This document shows positions 7,550-14,507 of a DNA stretch of 15,298 nt, piece by piece (within the stretch, counting starts at the first letter, position 1; each line of letters opens with the position of its first letter). The position numbers were made by a program, and so were the translations under genes. The notes beneath the pieces were generated by a model, which saw only the letters and a list, made by a program, of their open reading frames with translations, ran no database searches and had not been told where the DNA came from. The DNA is from an uncultured Flavobacteriaceae bacterium (GTDB lineage Bacteria; Bacteroidota; Bacteroidia; Flavobacteriales; Flavobacteriaceae), in the NCBI GenBank assembly GCA_938018045.1, contig CALIIP010000235.1:1-15298 (forward strand). The letters run 5' to 3'.

Positions 7550-8464
7550 ATGTTGAAATTGAATGTTACCAATGAGACTTCGCGTCTTAAGGCCGTTGTA
7601 TTAGGTACAGCAATTAGTAATGGTCCAACACCAAAGTTAGAAGATTGTTATGATCCTAAATCAGCAGAACACGTAAAAGCCGGAACATATCCTAAGATAG
7701 AAGATATGGTTTTAGAGATGCAAGCCGTTTCAGATGTGTTTGCGAAATATAATGTTGAAGTATATCGACCAACACAAATAGAAAATTACAATCAAATTTT
7801 TGCACGTGATATTGCTTTTGTTATTGATGACAAATTTGTAAAAGCCAATATACTTCCAGATAGAGATAAAGAAATTGATGCAATTCAGTATGTAATTGAT
7901 CAAATAAATCCCGAGAATATTATCACATTGCCAGAAGAAGCACACGTAGAGGGTGGTGATGTAATGCCGTGGAACGACTATATTTTTGTAGGAACTTATT
8001 CTGGTGATGATTATGCAGATTATATTACTGCTCGTACAAATATGGATGCAGTAATTGCTTTGCAAGAATTGTTTCCGCATAAAACTGTGAAATCTTTTGA
8101 GTTGAGAAAATCAAATACTGATGCTCGTAATAATGCGCTTCATTTAGATTGTTGTTTTCAACCAATAGGAACAGATAAGGCAATTATTCATAGAAATGGA
8201 TTTTTGGTAGAAAAAGAATATCAGTTTTTGGTAGACTTATTTGGTCAAGAAAACCTTTTTGAAATCTCTTCTGAAGAGATGTATAATATGAATTCTAATG
8301 TTTTTTCAATTTCTGAAGATGTTATTATTTCTGAGAAAAATTTCACGAGATTAAACTCATGGCTTCGCAAGCAAGGTTTTACAGTAGAAGAAGTACCATA
8401 TGCAGAAATATCTAAACAGGAAGGATTACTGCGTTGTTCTACAATGCCTTTGATAAGAGAGTAG
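7550..8464 (+). CDS. DDAH/amidinotransferase-family hydrolase
   Basis: The protein belongs to the pentein (guanidine-modifying) superfamily, whose members act on arginine-like guanidines; dimethylarginine dimethylaminohydrolases release citrulline plus an amine. From the start at 7550 it has 304 residues. Motifs in order are: FARDIAF (about 84-90), EAHVEGGDVMPW with Glu134 and Asp137, HLDCC with the likely catalytic His198, MNSNVFSISEDVIISE, and the C-terminal GLLRCSTMPLIRE with the likely nucleophile Cys296. All elements of the Cys-His-Glu/Asp site are present. An in-frame ATG at 7517 would add 11 residues (MIKDLNPSKVK); MLKLNVTNETSRLKAVVLG fits the beginning of the fold better, so 7550 is preferred. 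It follows gltA within one transcript. The substrate (arginine, methylarginine or another guanidine) cannot be told from sequence. Confidence 0.82.
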   Translation: MLKLNVTNETSRLKAVVLGTAISNGPTPKLEDCYDPKSAEHVKAGTYPKIEDMVLEMQAVSDVFAKYNVEVYRPTQIENYNQIFARDIAFVIDDKFVKANILPDRDKEIDAIQYVIDQINPENIITLPEEAHVEGGDVMPWNDYIFVGTYSGDDYADYITARTNMDAVIALQELFPHKTVKSFELRKSNTDARNNALHLDCCFQPIGTDKAIIHRNGFLVEKEYQFLVDLFGQENLFEISSEEMYNMNSNVFSISEDVIISEKNFTRLNSWLRKQGFTVEEVPYAEISKQEGLLRCSTMPLIRE

Positions 8465-8562
8465 TTTATCATTTAATTTTCTTTTATTCTTAAATAGAAC
8501 TATAACAAGTTACTTGTAAGTTATCAAACTACTTTTCGTCTTATCAATTCTAAATATATAAA

Positions 8563-9177
8563 ATGGAATCAACTACAAAATTAAAAAGAGTAATTAACGA
8601 GGCTTTAAAGAAAGGGGTTTCTTATAACGAATTTGTTGAAAGAGTAAAAGAATTGGTTGCAACTAAATCGACAACAGGTGAAGCACAAACAGATGCGCTA
8701 ATTAACTATACGCTATTAAATGATAGAAGGTTTAAGCGTTGGAATAAAACGTTAAAAGTAGGAGATGATGTAAAAAGTAAAGTTGAAAGTTATAAAAAGA
8801 ATATTACTTGGTTAATTTTGACAGAAAGTTGGTGTGGAGATGCTGCGCATGTAATGCCAGTTATGAATAAAGTTGCAGAATTGAATGACGCTATTGATAT
8901 TAAAGTAGTTTTGCGTGATGAAAATTTAGAGTTGATGGACGCTTTTTTAACCAACGGTAATCAATCAATACCAAAACTTATTATGATTGATGACGCGTCT
9001 GGAGAAGTTTTAAATTCTTATGGGCCTAGACCAACAGAAGCAACAAAACTAGTTAGTGATTATAAGGATACTCATGGTAAACTAACGCCAGAATTTAAAG
9101 AAGATTTACAGCGATGGTATAATAAAAATAAAGGGCAAAATGTGATTCAAGATCTTTTAGGTTTGCTAAATTTATAA
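8563..9177 (+). CDS. Thioredoxin-like protein with a single active-site cysteine
   Basis: The 204-residue cytosolic protein has no signal peptide. Residues 1-78 are a charged helical region (RVINEALKKGVSYNEFVERV). A thioredoxin fold follows (about 79-165): ITWLILTESWCGDAAHVMPVM carries the active-site position, and SIPKLIMID supplies the cis-proline (Pro137). The motif is Cys91-Gly-Asp-Ala94 rather than Cys-x-x-Cys, so it has only one active-site cysteine. This is the pattern of the Thioredoxin_9 (PF14595) group common in Bacteroidota. Such a protein could not form an internal disulfide; a mixed-disulfide or non-redox binding role is possible. It lies between two pentein-fold hydrolases, each of which should use a catalytic cysteine, but no direct link is shown. 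Confidence 0.85.
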   Translation: MESTTKLKRVINEALKKGVSYNEFVERVKELVATKSTTGEAQTDALINYTLLNDRRFKRWNKTLKVGDDVKSKVESYKKNITWLILTESWCGDAAHVMPVMNKVAELNDAIDIKVVLRDENLELMDAFLTNGNQSIPKLIMIDDASGEVLNSYGPRPTEATKLVSDYKDTHGKLTPEFKEDLQRWYNKNKGQNVIQDLLGLLNL

Positions 9178-9243
9178 CAAACTGTTTTTAATATAATTTA
9201 CTCTAACATTTTATTTATTTTTACAAAAAAAAATATAAGAACT

Positions 9244-10179
9244 GTGCAACAAATAACCAATACAATTTTAATGATTCGTCCTGTAAATTTTAGGATGAAC
9301 GAGCAAACGGCTGTAAATAATTATTATCAGAAAGTACTGGACAATTTATTACCAGCAACTGTGCAAGCAAAGGCTTTGCAGGAATTTGATGCGTTTGTAG
9401 ATAAACTACGAGCAGTTGGAGTAAATGTAATTGTGATAGAAGATACAGTTGAACCAGATACTCCAGACTCTATATTTCCTAACAATTGGATTTCTTTTCA
9501 TAAAAATGGAACTGTAGTTTTATATCCAATGTTTGCCGAGAATAGGAGACATGAACGTAGAGCAGACGTATTAGATATATTAGAAGAAAAAGGTTTTGTG
9601 ATAGAAAACATAGTTGATTATTCATCTGCTGAAGAAGAAGAAGTTTTTCTTGAAGGAACAGGAAGTTTACTATTAGATAGAGTTAACCGAAAGGCGTATT
9701 GTGCCTTATCACCAAGAGCAGAAGAAGATTTAGTAATCGAATTTTGTGAAGATTTTGAATATACACCAGTTTTATTTACTTCATATCAAACAGTAGGCAA
9801 GGAGCGCAAAGCAATTTATCATACCAATGTGATGATGTGTTTGGCTGAAGATTTTGCTGTTGTTTGTTTAAATTCTATTGATGATAAAAAAGAGCGTAAG
9901 CAACTCATCAAAGAATTGAAAGAAGACGGAAAAGAAATTATTGCAATTACTGAAGATCAAGTAAATAATTTTGCTGGGAATATGCTTCAAATCATGGGAA
10001 CAAATGAAGAACGTTTTATTGTGATGTCAGCATCAGCAGATAAAAGTTTAACACCAACACAAAGAACAATTATTGAACGTCATTGTAAAATATTATCAAG
10101 CTCTTTGGATACTATTGAAGCTTGTGGAGGTGGAAGTGCACGTTGTATGATGGCAGAGGTTTTCTTGCCAAAAGCATAG
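9244..10179 (+). CDS. ctlX: Citrulline utilization hydrolase, CtlX family
   Basis: The 311-residue protein of the arginine-deiminase/pentein superfamily matches the CtlX type, reported to hydrolyse citrulline to ornithine, CO2 and ammonia. It starts MQQITNTILMIRPVNFRMNEQ from a GTG codon. Motifs are: PDSIFPNNWISFH (74-86), VLYPMFAENRRHERR (92-106), FLEGTGSLLLDR (135-146) with Glu137, AIYHTNVMM (190-198) with the likely catalytic His193, NNFAGNMLQ (241-249), and CGGGSARCMMAEVF (294-307) with the likely nucleophile Cys301. All active-site motifs are intact. No ATG lies nearby upstream and the GTG gives the expected N-terminus. The gene follows the thioredoxin-like gene by 66 bases and is convergent with the PspC/head-GIN unit. 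Citrulline as substrate is taken from the family, not from this sequence. Confidence 0.85.
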   Translation: MQQITNTILMIRPVNFRMNEQTAVNNYYQKVLDNLLPATVQAKALQEFDAFVDKLRAVGVNVIVIEDTVEPDTPDSIFPNNWISFHKNGTVVLYPMFAENRRHERRADVLDILEEKGFVIENIVDYSSAEEEEVFLEGTGSLLLDRVNRKAYCALSPRAEEDLVIEFCEDFEYTPVLFTSYQTVGKERKAIYHTNVMMCLAEDFAVVCLNSIDDKKERKQLIKELKEDGKEIIAITEDQVNNFAGNMLQIMGTNEERFIVMSASADKSLTPTQRTIIERHCKILSSSLDTIEACGGGSARCMMAEVFLPKA

Positions 10180-10258
10180 TTTTTTTATTACTGATTTTTA
10201 AGTTGTCATTTTCGAGAAACCCAGAATACATAATAATTTTTTGTAGTCATCATAAGAC

Positions 10259-10300
10259 AAAAAAGCAGCAACGTCTCAACAACAAGGAAGACGTTACTGC
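10259..10300 (-). terminator. Intrinsic terminator for the leftward DUF4870-padR-pspC-headGIN unit
   Basis: A 12-bp stem (10265-10276 with 10289-10300) and a 12-base loop read on the - strand as GCAGTAACGTCT...AGACGTTGCTGC, with one T-G wobble, followed directly by six T (complement of A at 10259-10264). Read on the + strand the wobble becomes a C-A mismatch and only AAAATTT follows, so it acts on the - strand. It lies 117 bases past the head-GIN stop. Confidence 0.75.
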
Positions 10301-10392
10301 AAAATTTGATTGTTAGTTAAGTTTTGAATCTTATTTTAAAAGAGAATCATGATTTTTAAAACAATTAATTATAACCTATTTACAACCCAATT

Positions 10393-10420
10393 TTAAATAG
10401 TACGGTTAGTTACTATTTAA
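10393..10420 (-). repeat. Inverted repeat overlapping the head-GIN stop codon
   Basis: A perfect 10-bp inverted repeat, TTAAATAGTA (10393-10402) and TACTATTTAA (10411-10420) with an 8-base spacer, overlaps the stop codon of the leftward head-GIN gene (10417-10419). No proper T-tract follows on either strand, so it is more likely an mRNA 3' end stem or chance AT-rich symmetry than a full terminator. The true terminator appears to be the hairpin at 10265-10300. Together these account for the otherwise gene-free 10180-10416. Confidence 0.5.
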
Positions 10421-11181
10421 TTTTTAGAAATGCTTCCGCCAGAAGATTTCGATTTATTAACTGTTTTAGGATTTCCAGAATAGTCAATATCTCCACCACT
10501 ACTTGCGTGAGCAATTATTTTTTCACTTGCATAAACATCTATACTTGCGCCACTAGAAACATCTGCTCTAGAAACTTCAGACTTTAAATTATTTGCTTTT
10601 ATATGACTTCCGCTACTTGCATCACCATCAAAAGTCATAGTTGTTCCACTAAGTCTCATATTAGCGCCGCTAGAAACATCAGAATCAACATTATCTGCAA
10701 TTAAATCAATGTTTATTTCACTTCCACTAGATGATTTTAAATCTATAGATGTTGTTTTTATCGTGTTTTCTCCACTTACCATTGCACCACTTGATGTACG
10801 AATACTATTGATGTTAATAGCAGTTAAATACACAGTCCGTGTTGCGCGACTTACATTTTTATCTAGGTAAATTTTTAATACATCTCCTTCAACTTCTGTA
10901 ACGATAAGGTCAATGATATTATCATCTGCTTCTACAGATAAATCAACATCGATACCTTGAGTTAATTTGACATTTATTCCTTGGCTTACTTTTATTGCAG
11001 TAAAATCAGAAGAAATATTTCTATCTTCAGTAACTACATTTCCGTTTCCTTGAATTCCAAAACTGTCAAACATACATGATGTTGTTGTAATTAGAATTAA
11101 TAATAATACTGTGATTCTAGTTTTACGTACGCCTTTAATATTTAAATTAAGGAGTTTGTGATTTTTCATTGAAAAGTTCAT
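10417..11181 (-). CDS. Head-GIN domain (DUF2807) putative lipoprotein
   Basis: The 254-residue exported protein has a hydrophobic segment ITVLLLILITTTSC, with Cys36 as a possible lipid-attachment residue; the lipobox TTSC is non-classical but tolerable in Bacteroidota. After it, GNGNVVTEDRNISSDFTAIKVSQGINVKLTQG (about 46-76) is the hallmark start of the head-GIN/DUF2807 domain. The rest (about 77-240) is a series of short beta strands with recurring SSGA/SSGS/SSGG turns (130, 151, 170, 189, 209, 227, 246), consistent with a right-handed beta-helix. The start at 11181 is tentative; ATG at 11169 (MKNHKLLNLN) would also serve. It is the last gene of the leftward unit, 94 bases after pspC. The family is called a putative adhesin, but its role is unproven; the setting suggests envelope stress or surface maintenance. 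Confidence 0.87.
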   Translation of the reverse strand: MNFSMKNHKLLNLNIKGVRKTRITVLLLILITTTSCMFDSFGIQGNGNVVTEDRNISSDFTAIKVSQGINVKLTQGIDVDLSVEADDNIIDLIVTEVEGDVLKIYLDKNVSRATRTVYLTAININSIRTSSGAMVSGENTIKTTSIDLKSSSGSEINIDLIADNVDSDVSSGANMRLSGTTMTFDGDASSGSHIKANNLKSEVSRADVSSGASIDVYASEKIIAHASSGGDIDYSGNPKTVNKSKSSGGSISKN

Positions 11182-11275
11182 TTTGTTAGTTTTTTAAAGT
11201 TTGTGTAAAATTAATTACTAAATAACTCTTAATAAAAGAGAGTTTACTCAATTGTTGATTGTGTTGGATGAATTG

Positions 11276-13024
11276 TTATTTAATCTCAATTCCGTTTTCA
11301 TCAATCTTAACTTTTACATCACCATCATCAGTGTTTATTTTTAAATTAACACCGTTCTCATTAATTTTCAAGTCTACATTATCTGTGTCAACATCAATTA
11401 TTTTATCAGTTTTACAATCAATACAATCCAATTGGTTTTTACCCATTATATAGTAATGATCAATCATTCGTTTGTCATAAATGTCTTGTCTATTTGAGAC
11501 ATCATCTAAATAATGTTTTGTTGATTTGTCAAGATATATTTTTGCGCCTTCTGGCAAATAGAGGATCACATCTACTTCTTGACCAAAAAATGCATTTTTA
11601 AAATTATTTAAGAAATATCCATTTAATTCTAAACTTGAATTTGATAAATTAAATTGATATTCTAATTTTTCAGCATTTAAATTAGCATCACTATAATTTC
11701 TACCTTGTGCTGCTTTTCGTATTTTTATATATGCGAAATCTGTATCGCTTTTTCTAATATCAAAATCAACATCTGTAGAGTATAATTTCTCTATGCCATT
11801 ATCATTAAACTTTTTATAATTCCTGTTATTCCTTGAATATTTATCATCTATGTAATCATTATTTGTTACCATAGAAATTCTTAACGTATCATTTGCAATT
11901 AACTCAATATCTTGAGATTTGGTGTCTAAGCCTCTATATTTATATTTACTTGAAATATCCAATCCAGAAAATATTAAACCTAAAATTGAGATAATCCATA
12001 GAGCTAATAAAGTTAAACTTGTTACTTTTCCAAAAGATTTTGCATTGTTAGAAAGAATCTTTAAACCGAGTAGAAACAATAATATAAATGGAATTGCTAC
12101 TGCAGTAAAGAAGAACAATGCCATTAGCCAATATGGTAATGTACCATGTAGAATTTCAGAAGGTATATTTAAGAAATCATCTCCAAATCCAAGAAATTCT
12201 AGACTTCCCCAAGAAAATGCTCCGATGATTAAACTTAATAAAGTTAATGCAGAGACAATGATAATAAGTACTCCAATGAACTTTGCAAATACCTTGAGTA
12301 AAGTGATTAGTATTGAGCCAAATGTATCTAAGAGTTCTTGAAATCCTGATTTTGACTTATTTCCGTACTTTTTTTTTACAACATCAGTACCTTCTTTTAT
12401 CTTATCAGATAGTTCTCCTGCACCATCTTTTACTCTAACAGATAGTGAATCAAATTCTTCACGAATTTTACGTTCGATATTGTCAATATTAACACGCTCG
12501 CCTTCCATTTCCAGTTTTTCAGATGTGCTTTCTGCCTTTGGTAATAAAATCCAAAGTAACGGATATGCTAAGAATCCAAATCCAAATCCGAAAGCCATGA
12601 TTAACCAAAATATACGAGACCAAATTGGTTCAATTCCAACGTAATGCGCAGTTCCAGAAGCAACTCCTCCTAAAAACTTATCATCTATATCTCTATATAA
12701 TTTTTTTGAAGCTTTTCTGCTTTTCTGATTATATGGCTGTTCTGTAAACAATTCTTCGTCAACATTGTAGTCTTCAGGTTGTCCCATAACTCCAATAATT
12801 GAGTCTATATCAGATTCACTAATAACCTGACGTTCGTCAACAACTTTATCAGTCAATAGTTCGCTAATTCGCAATTCGATATCCTTGATGATTTCATCTC
12901 TACCTTGAGGGTCATCACTCAATGATTTTCGGATAGCGTTTAAGTATCTATTTAATTTTTGATATGCATTTTCATCAATGTGAAAAAACATTCCTCCGAG
13001 ATTAATATTTATTGTCTTATTCAT
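11276..13024 (-). CDS. PspC-domain multi-spanning membrane protein
   Basis: The 582-residue inner-membrane protein has an N-terminal cytosolic part, MNKTININLGGMFFHIDENAYQ (1-22) to about 100, with a helical region ending IIGVMGQPEDY. The PspC domain (about 107-165, KKLYRDIDDKFLGGVASG, then a membrane helix ending LLWILLP) follows. A charged coiled-coil-like linker (about 168-228), then hydrophobic segments at about 235-270, 297-325 and 334-355, precede a soluble C-terminal region (about 356-582) with beta-rich character. That region contains a CIDC pair (534-537) and a repetitive end (DLKINENGVNLKINTDDGDV). Bacterial PspC proteins sense or respond to envelope stress; no PspA, B or F homologue is seen here. 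The ATG shares one base with the padR stop (TAATG), so the two are likely translationally coupled. Confidence 0.9.
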   Translation of the reverse strand: MNKTININLGGMFFHIDENAYQKLNRYLNAIRKSLSDDPQGRDEIIKDIELRISELLTDKVVDERQVISESDIDSIIGVMGQPEDYNVDEELFTEQPYNQKSRKASKKLYRDIDDKFLGGVASGTAHYVGIEPIWSRIFWLIMAFGFGFGFLAYPLLWILLPKAESTSEKLEMEGERVNIDNIERKIREEFDSLSVRVKDGAGELSDKIKEGTDVVKKKYGNKSKSGFQELLDTFGSILITLLKVFAKFIGVLIIIVSALTLLSLIIGAFSWGSLEFLGFGDDFLNIPSEILHGTLPYWLMALFFFTAVAIPFILLFLLGLKILSNNAKSFGKVTSLTLLALWIISILGLIFSGLDISSKYKYRGLDTKSQDIELIANDTLRISMVTNNDYIDDKYSRNNRNYKKFNDNGIEKLYSTDVDFDIRKSDTDFAYIKIRKAAQGRNYSDANLNAEKLEYQFNLSNSSLELNGYFLNNFKNAFFGQEVDVILYLPEGAKIYLDKSTKHYLDDVSNRQDIYDKRMIDHYYIMGKNQLDCIDCKTDKIIDVDTDNVDLKINENGVNLKINTDDGDVKVKIDENGIEIK

Positions 13025-13362
13025 TATTTAGTTGATTTTGTTGTTGTTACAAGTGTTACAGCGTTTACTAAATCGCTCCAAGTTGTATTTAATTCTTTTA
13101 AAAATAATTTCCCTGTTTCTGTTAATCCATAGTACTTTCGTGGTGGTCCTGAAGTTGATTCTTCCCAACGGTAGTTGAGTAGTCCAGCGTTTTTCAGACG
13201 CGTTAGTAGTGGATAAATTGTTCCCTCTACTACCAATAATTTAGCATCTTTTAAATGCCCAAGAATTTCTGAAGTATATGCATCTTTACCTTGTAAAATA
13301 GAAAGTATGCAGAACTCCAAGACTCCTTTTCGCATTTGTGCTTTTGTGTTTTCAATCTTCAT
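13024..13362 (-). CDS. PadR-family transcriptional regulator
   Basis: This 112-residue winged-helix DNA-binding protein is of the short PadR type (PadR-s2 size, one winged helix plus a C-terminal dimerisation helix). Visible landmarks are GVLEFCILSIL (13-23), DAYTSEILGHL (27-37), VVEGTIYPLLTRLKNAGLL (44-62; recognition helix) and the wing WEESTSGPPRKYYGLTETG (66-84). A final helix (about 85-104) follows. PadR proteins are mostly repressors that control their own operon or a neighbouring membrane gene and are released by a ligand or stress. It sits 18 bases after the DUF4870 stop and overlaps the pspC start by one base, so it likely regulates this unit. Candidate operators lie at 13824-13932. 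The inducer is unknown. Confidence 0.92.
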   Translation of the reverse strand: MKIENTKAQMRKGVLEFCILSILQGKDAYTSEILGHLKDAKLLVVEGTIYPLLTRLKNAGLLNYRWEESTSGPPRKYYGLTETGKLFLKELNTTWSDLVNAVTLVTTTKSTK

Positions 13363-13380
13363 AGTTTGAATGATTTTTTA

Positions 13381-13809
13381 TTATTTAATAAATTTTATTG
13401 TAATAGGATATTTATAGTATTCACCATTATTTGCTTTTATCGCCGCTAGAATGATAAAGACAAATCTAATAATTCCTAAAAGTCCAATAATTGATACACC
13501 TCCAAAAAATCCTACAAATGGAAAGTCAAAATTAAATTCGTTATGCATATGGTCAACCCTTTTAAATGCGCTAAATAATGTTCCGAAAATAAATGGAATG
13601 AGGGCAAGTCCTAAAAGAAATGTGTAAAGTAAAAAACTTAAATTAAAGTTTACAGCCTCTTTGCCTTGCTCATCTAAATATTCACTTTCCTCTTTTTTTA
13701 CTTGCCAAAAAATTAATGGTGCTATTACTCCTCCCAGAGGAATGAAGTATCCTGCAAATGCAGATATGTGAATTAAGAATGCGTTACTATTATCGTTTTT
13801 TGTTGTCAT
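13381..13809 (-). CDS. DUF4870-domain membrane protein
   Basis: The 142-residue integral membrane protein has three to four hydrophobic stretches (about 11-35, 55-80, 98-125). Motifs typical of DUF4870 (Tic20-like fold) are seen: HISAFAGYFIPLGGVIAPLIFW (14-35), YLDEQGKEAVNFNLSF (44-59) and a final YYKYPITIKFI (131-141). No enzymatic residues are recognised. It is the first gene of the leftward unit, with a short leader of about 20 bases after the -7 promoter element at 13836-13843, and is followed 18 bases later by padR. Members are of unknown function and frequently sit in small membrane-protein operons; co-regulation with PspC suggests a membrane-related role. Confidence 0.85.
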   Translation of the reverse strand: MTTKNDNSNAFLIHISAFAGYFIPLGGVIAPLIFWQVKKEESEYLDEQGKEAVNFNLSFLLYTFLLGLALIPFIFGTLFSAFKRVDHMHNEFNFDFPFVGFFGGVSIIGLLGIIRFVFIILAAIKANNGEYYKYPITIKFIK

Positions 13810-13823
13810 AATGTTATGTCAGT

Positions 13824-13874
13824 TATTATACAATGCAAAGATACGGTTAAAAAAAGGTATTATGCAATACAAAG
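13824..13874 (-). repeat. Two 17-bp direct repeats, candidate PadR operators
   Basis: TATTATACAATGCAAAG (13824-13840) and TATTATGCAATACAAAG (13858-13874) differ at two positions and are 34 bp apart, about three helical turns. On the - strand they read CTTTGyATTGyATAATA. The first covers the -7 element and likely start site, the second the -33 region. The right copy contains the symmetric GTATT-N4-AATAC (13857-13870). Placement over an autoregulated promoter suggests an operator; binding by the PadR protein is inferred. Confidence 0.55.
13836..13843 (-). promoter_or_regulatory. Promoter -7 element of the DUF4870-padR-pspC-headGIN unit
   Basis: On the - strand the sequence TATCTTTG fits the Bacteroidota -7 consensus TAnnTTTG exactly, 26 bases before the DUF4870 ATG. 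A TTG that could serve as the -33 element is at 13865-13867 (- strand), 21 bases further upstream, within the known spacing range for flavobacterial promoters. Both elements fall inside the direct repeats described below. Confidence 0.68.
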
Positions 13875-13913
13875 TACTATATTTTAACATTTATTTAACA
13901 TTTCATTTCGATA

Positions 13914-13932
13914 TACTATACTGCGTATAGTA
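13914..13932. promoter_or_regulatory. Perfect palindrome in the divergent promoter region
   Basis: TACTATAC (13914-13921) and GTATAGTA (13925-13932) form a perfect inverted repeat around TGC. It lies about 80 bases upstream of the leftward -7 element and about 90 bases before the rightward DUF4442 gene. A further half-site TACTATA is at 13875-13881. It looks like a binding site for a dimeric regulator; which one is unknown. Confidence 0.5.
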
Positions 13933-13965
13933 ACTTTATAAAATGATAATCTAAAATATTACTTG

Positions 13966-13996
13966 TTGTAAATATTTAATAAAAATTAGTAACTTG
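13966..13996 (+). promoter_or_regulatory. Possible promoter for the DUF4442-AIM24 pair
   Basis: TTG (13966-13968), a 21-base spacer and TAACTTG (13990-13996) resemble the Bacteroidota -33/-7 pair with one T missing from TAnnTTTG, ending 23 bases before the ATG at 14020. Weak match. Confidence 0.35.
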
Positions 13997-14019
13997 TAAG
14001 CAAATAATTATAGAAATAA

Positions 14020-14475
14020 ATGAAATTTACTCCAAATAAAATCAATTTTTTTTTACTTATAAAATTACCTTCAGCATATATTGCAGGAGTGAGAATGAAG
14101 TCGTTGACGGAAAAAGAAGCAACAGTAAAAGTTCGTCATAGATGGATAAATCAAAACCCTTATAAGTCTTTATATTGGGCAGTTCAAGGTATGGCCTCTG
14201 AATTAACAACAGGAATTTTATTGATGAAACAAATTGATAAAACGAATGCTAAAATATCAATGTTAGTAACTGGTCTAAAAGGAAGTTTTTCAAAAAAAGC
14301 AAAAGGTAAAATAACTTTTATATGTTTGGAAGGAGATAAAATAAAGCAAGCTGTTGAGAAAACTATTAAAACTGGAGAATGGGAAGTTTTAACTCTAACT
14401 TCTGAAGGTTTTAATGAAGCGAATGAAAAAGTTTCTACATTTGAATACGAATGGAGTATAAGAGCTAGAAAATAA
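14020..14475 (+). CDS. DUF4442-domain protein (hotdog-fold thioesterase-like)
   Basis: The 151-residue cytosolic protein, about the full family length, shows the DUF4442 (PF14539) pattern: LPSAYIAGVRMKSLTEKEATVKVRHRWINQNPYKSLYW (24-61), then AVQGMASELTTGILLM (62-77), which would be the central hotdog helix. A strand-rich second half ends EYEWSIRARK. The family is related to PaaI-type acyl-CoA thioesterases, but catalytic activity is unproven for most members. The acidic Glu68 in ASELTTG sits where hotdog thioesterases often place their catalytic carboxylate; this is an inference from the fold. It is transcribed away from the PspC unit and followed 32 bases later by an AIM24-family gene, a likely two-gene operon. 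Confidence 0.8.
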   Translation: MKFTPNKINFFLLIKLPSAYIAGVRMKSLTEKEATVKVRHRWINQNPYKSLYWAVQGMASELTTGILLMKQIDKTNAKISMLVTGLKGSFSKKAKGKITFICLEGDKIKQAVEKTIKTGEWEVLTLTSEGFNEANEKVSTFEYEWSIRARK

Positions 14476-14507
14476 ATTATATGTATTAATCTTAAAACAT
14501 TTTATTA

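Noticed and set aside
8502..8524. Palindrome-like ATAACAAGTTACTTGTAAGTTAT before the thioredoxin-like gene
   Set aside because: The inner (8505-8517) and outer symmetric parts have different centres and no T-tract follows; it could be chance in AT-rich DNA.
10122..10316. 64-codon + strand frame over the ctlX end and intergenic region
   Set aside because: It overlaps the conserved CtlX C-terminus in another frame, has no recognisable features and runs through the leftward terminator hairpin.
11919..12341. 140-codon + strand frame inside pspC
   Set aside because: It is antisense to the well-supported PspC protein over its membrane segments and carries no domain features.
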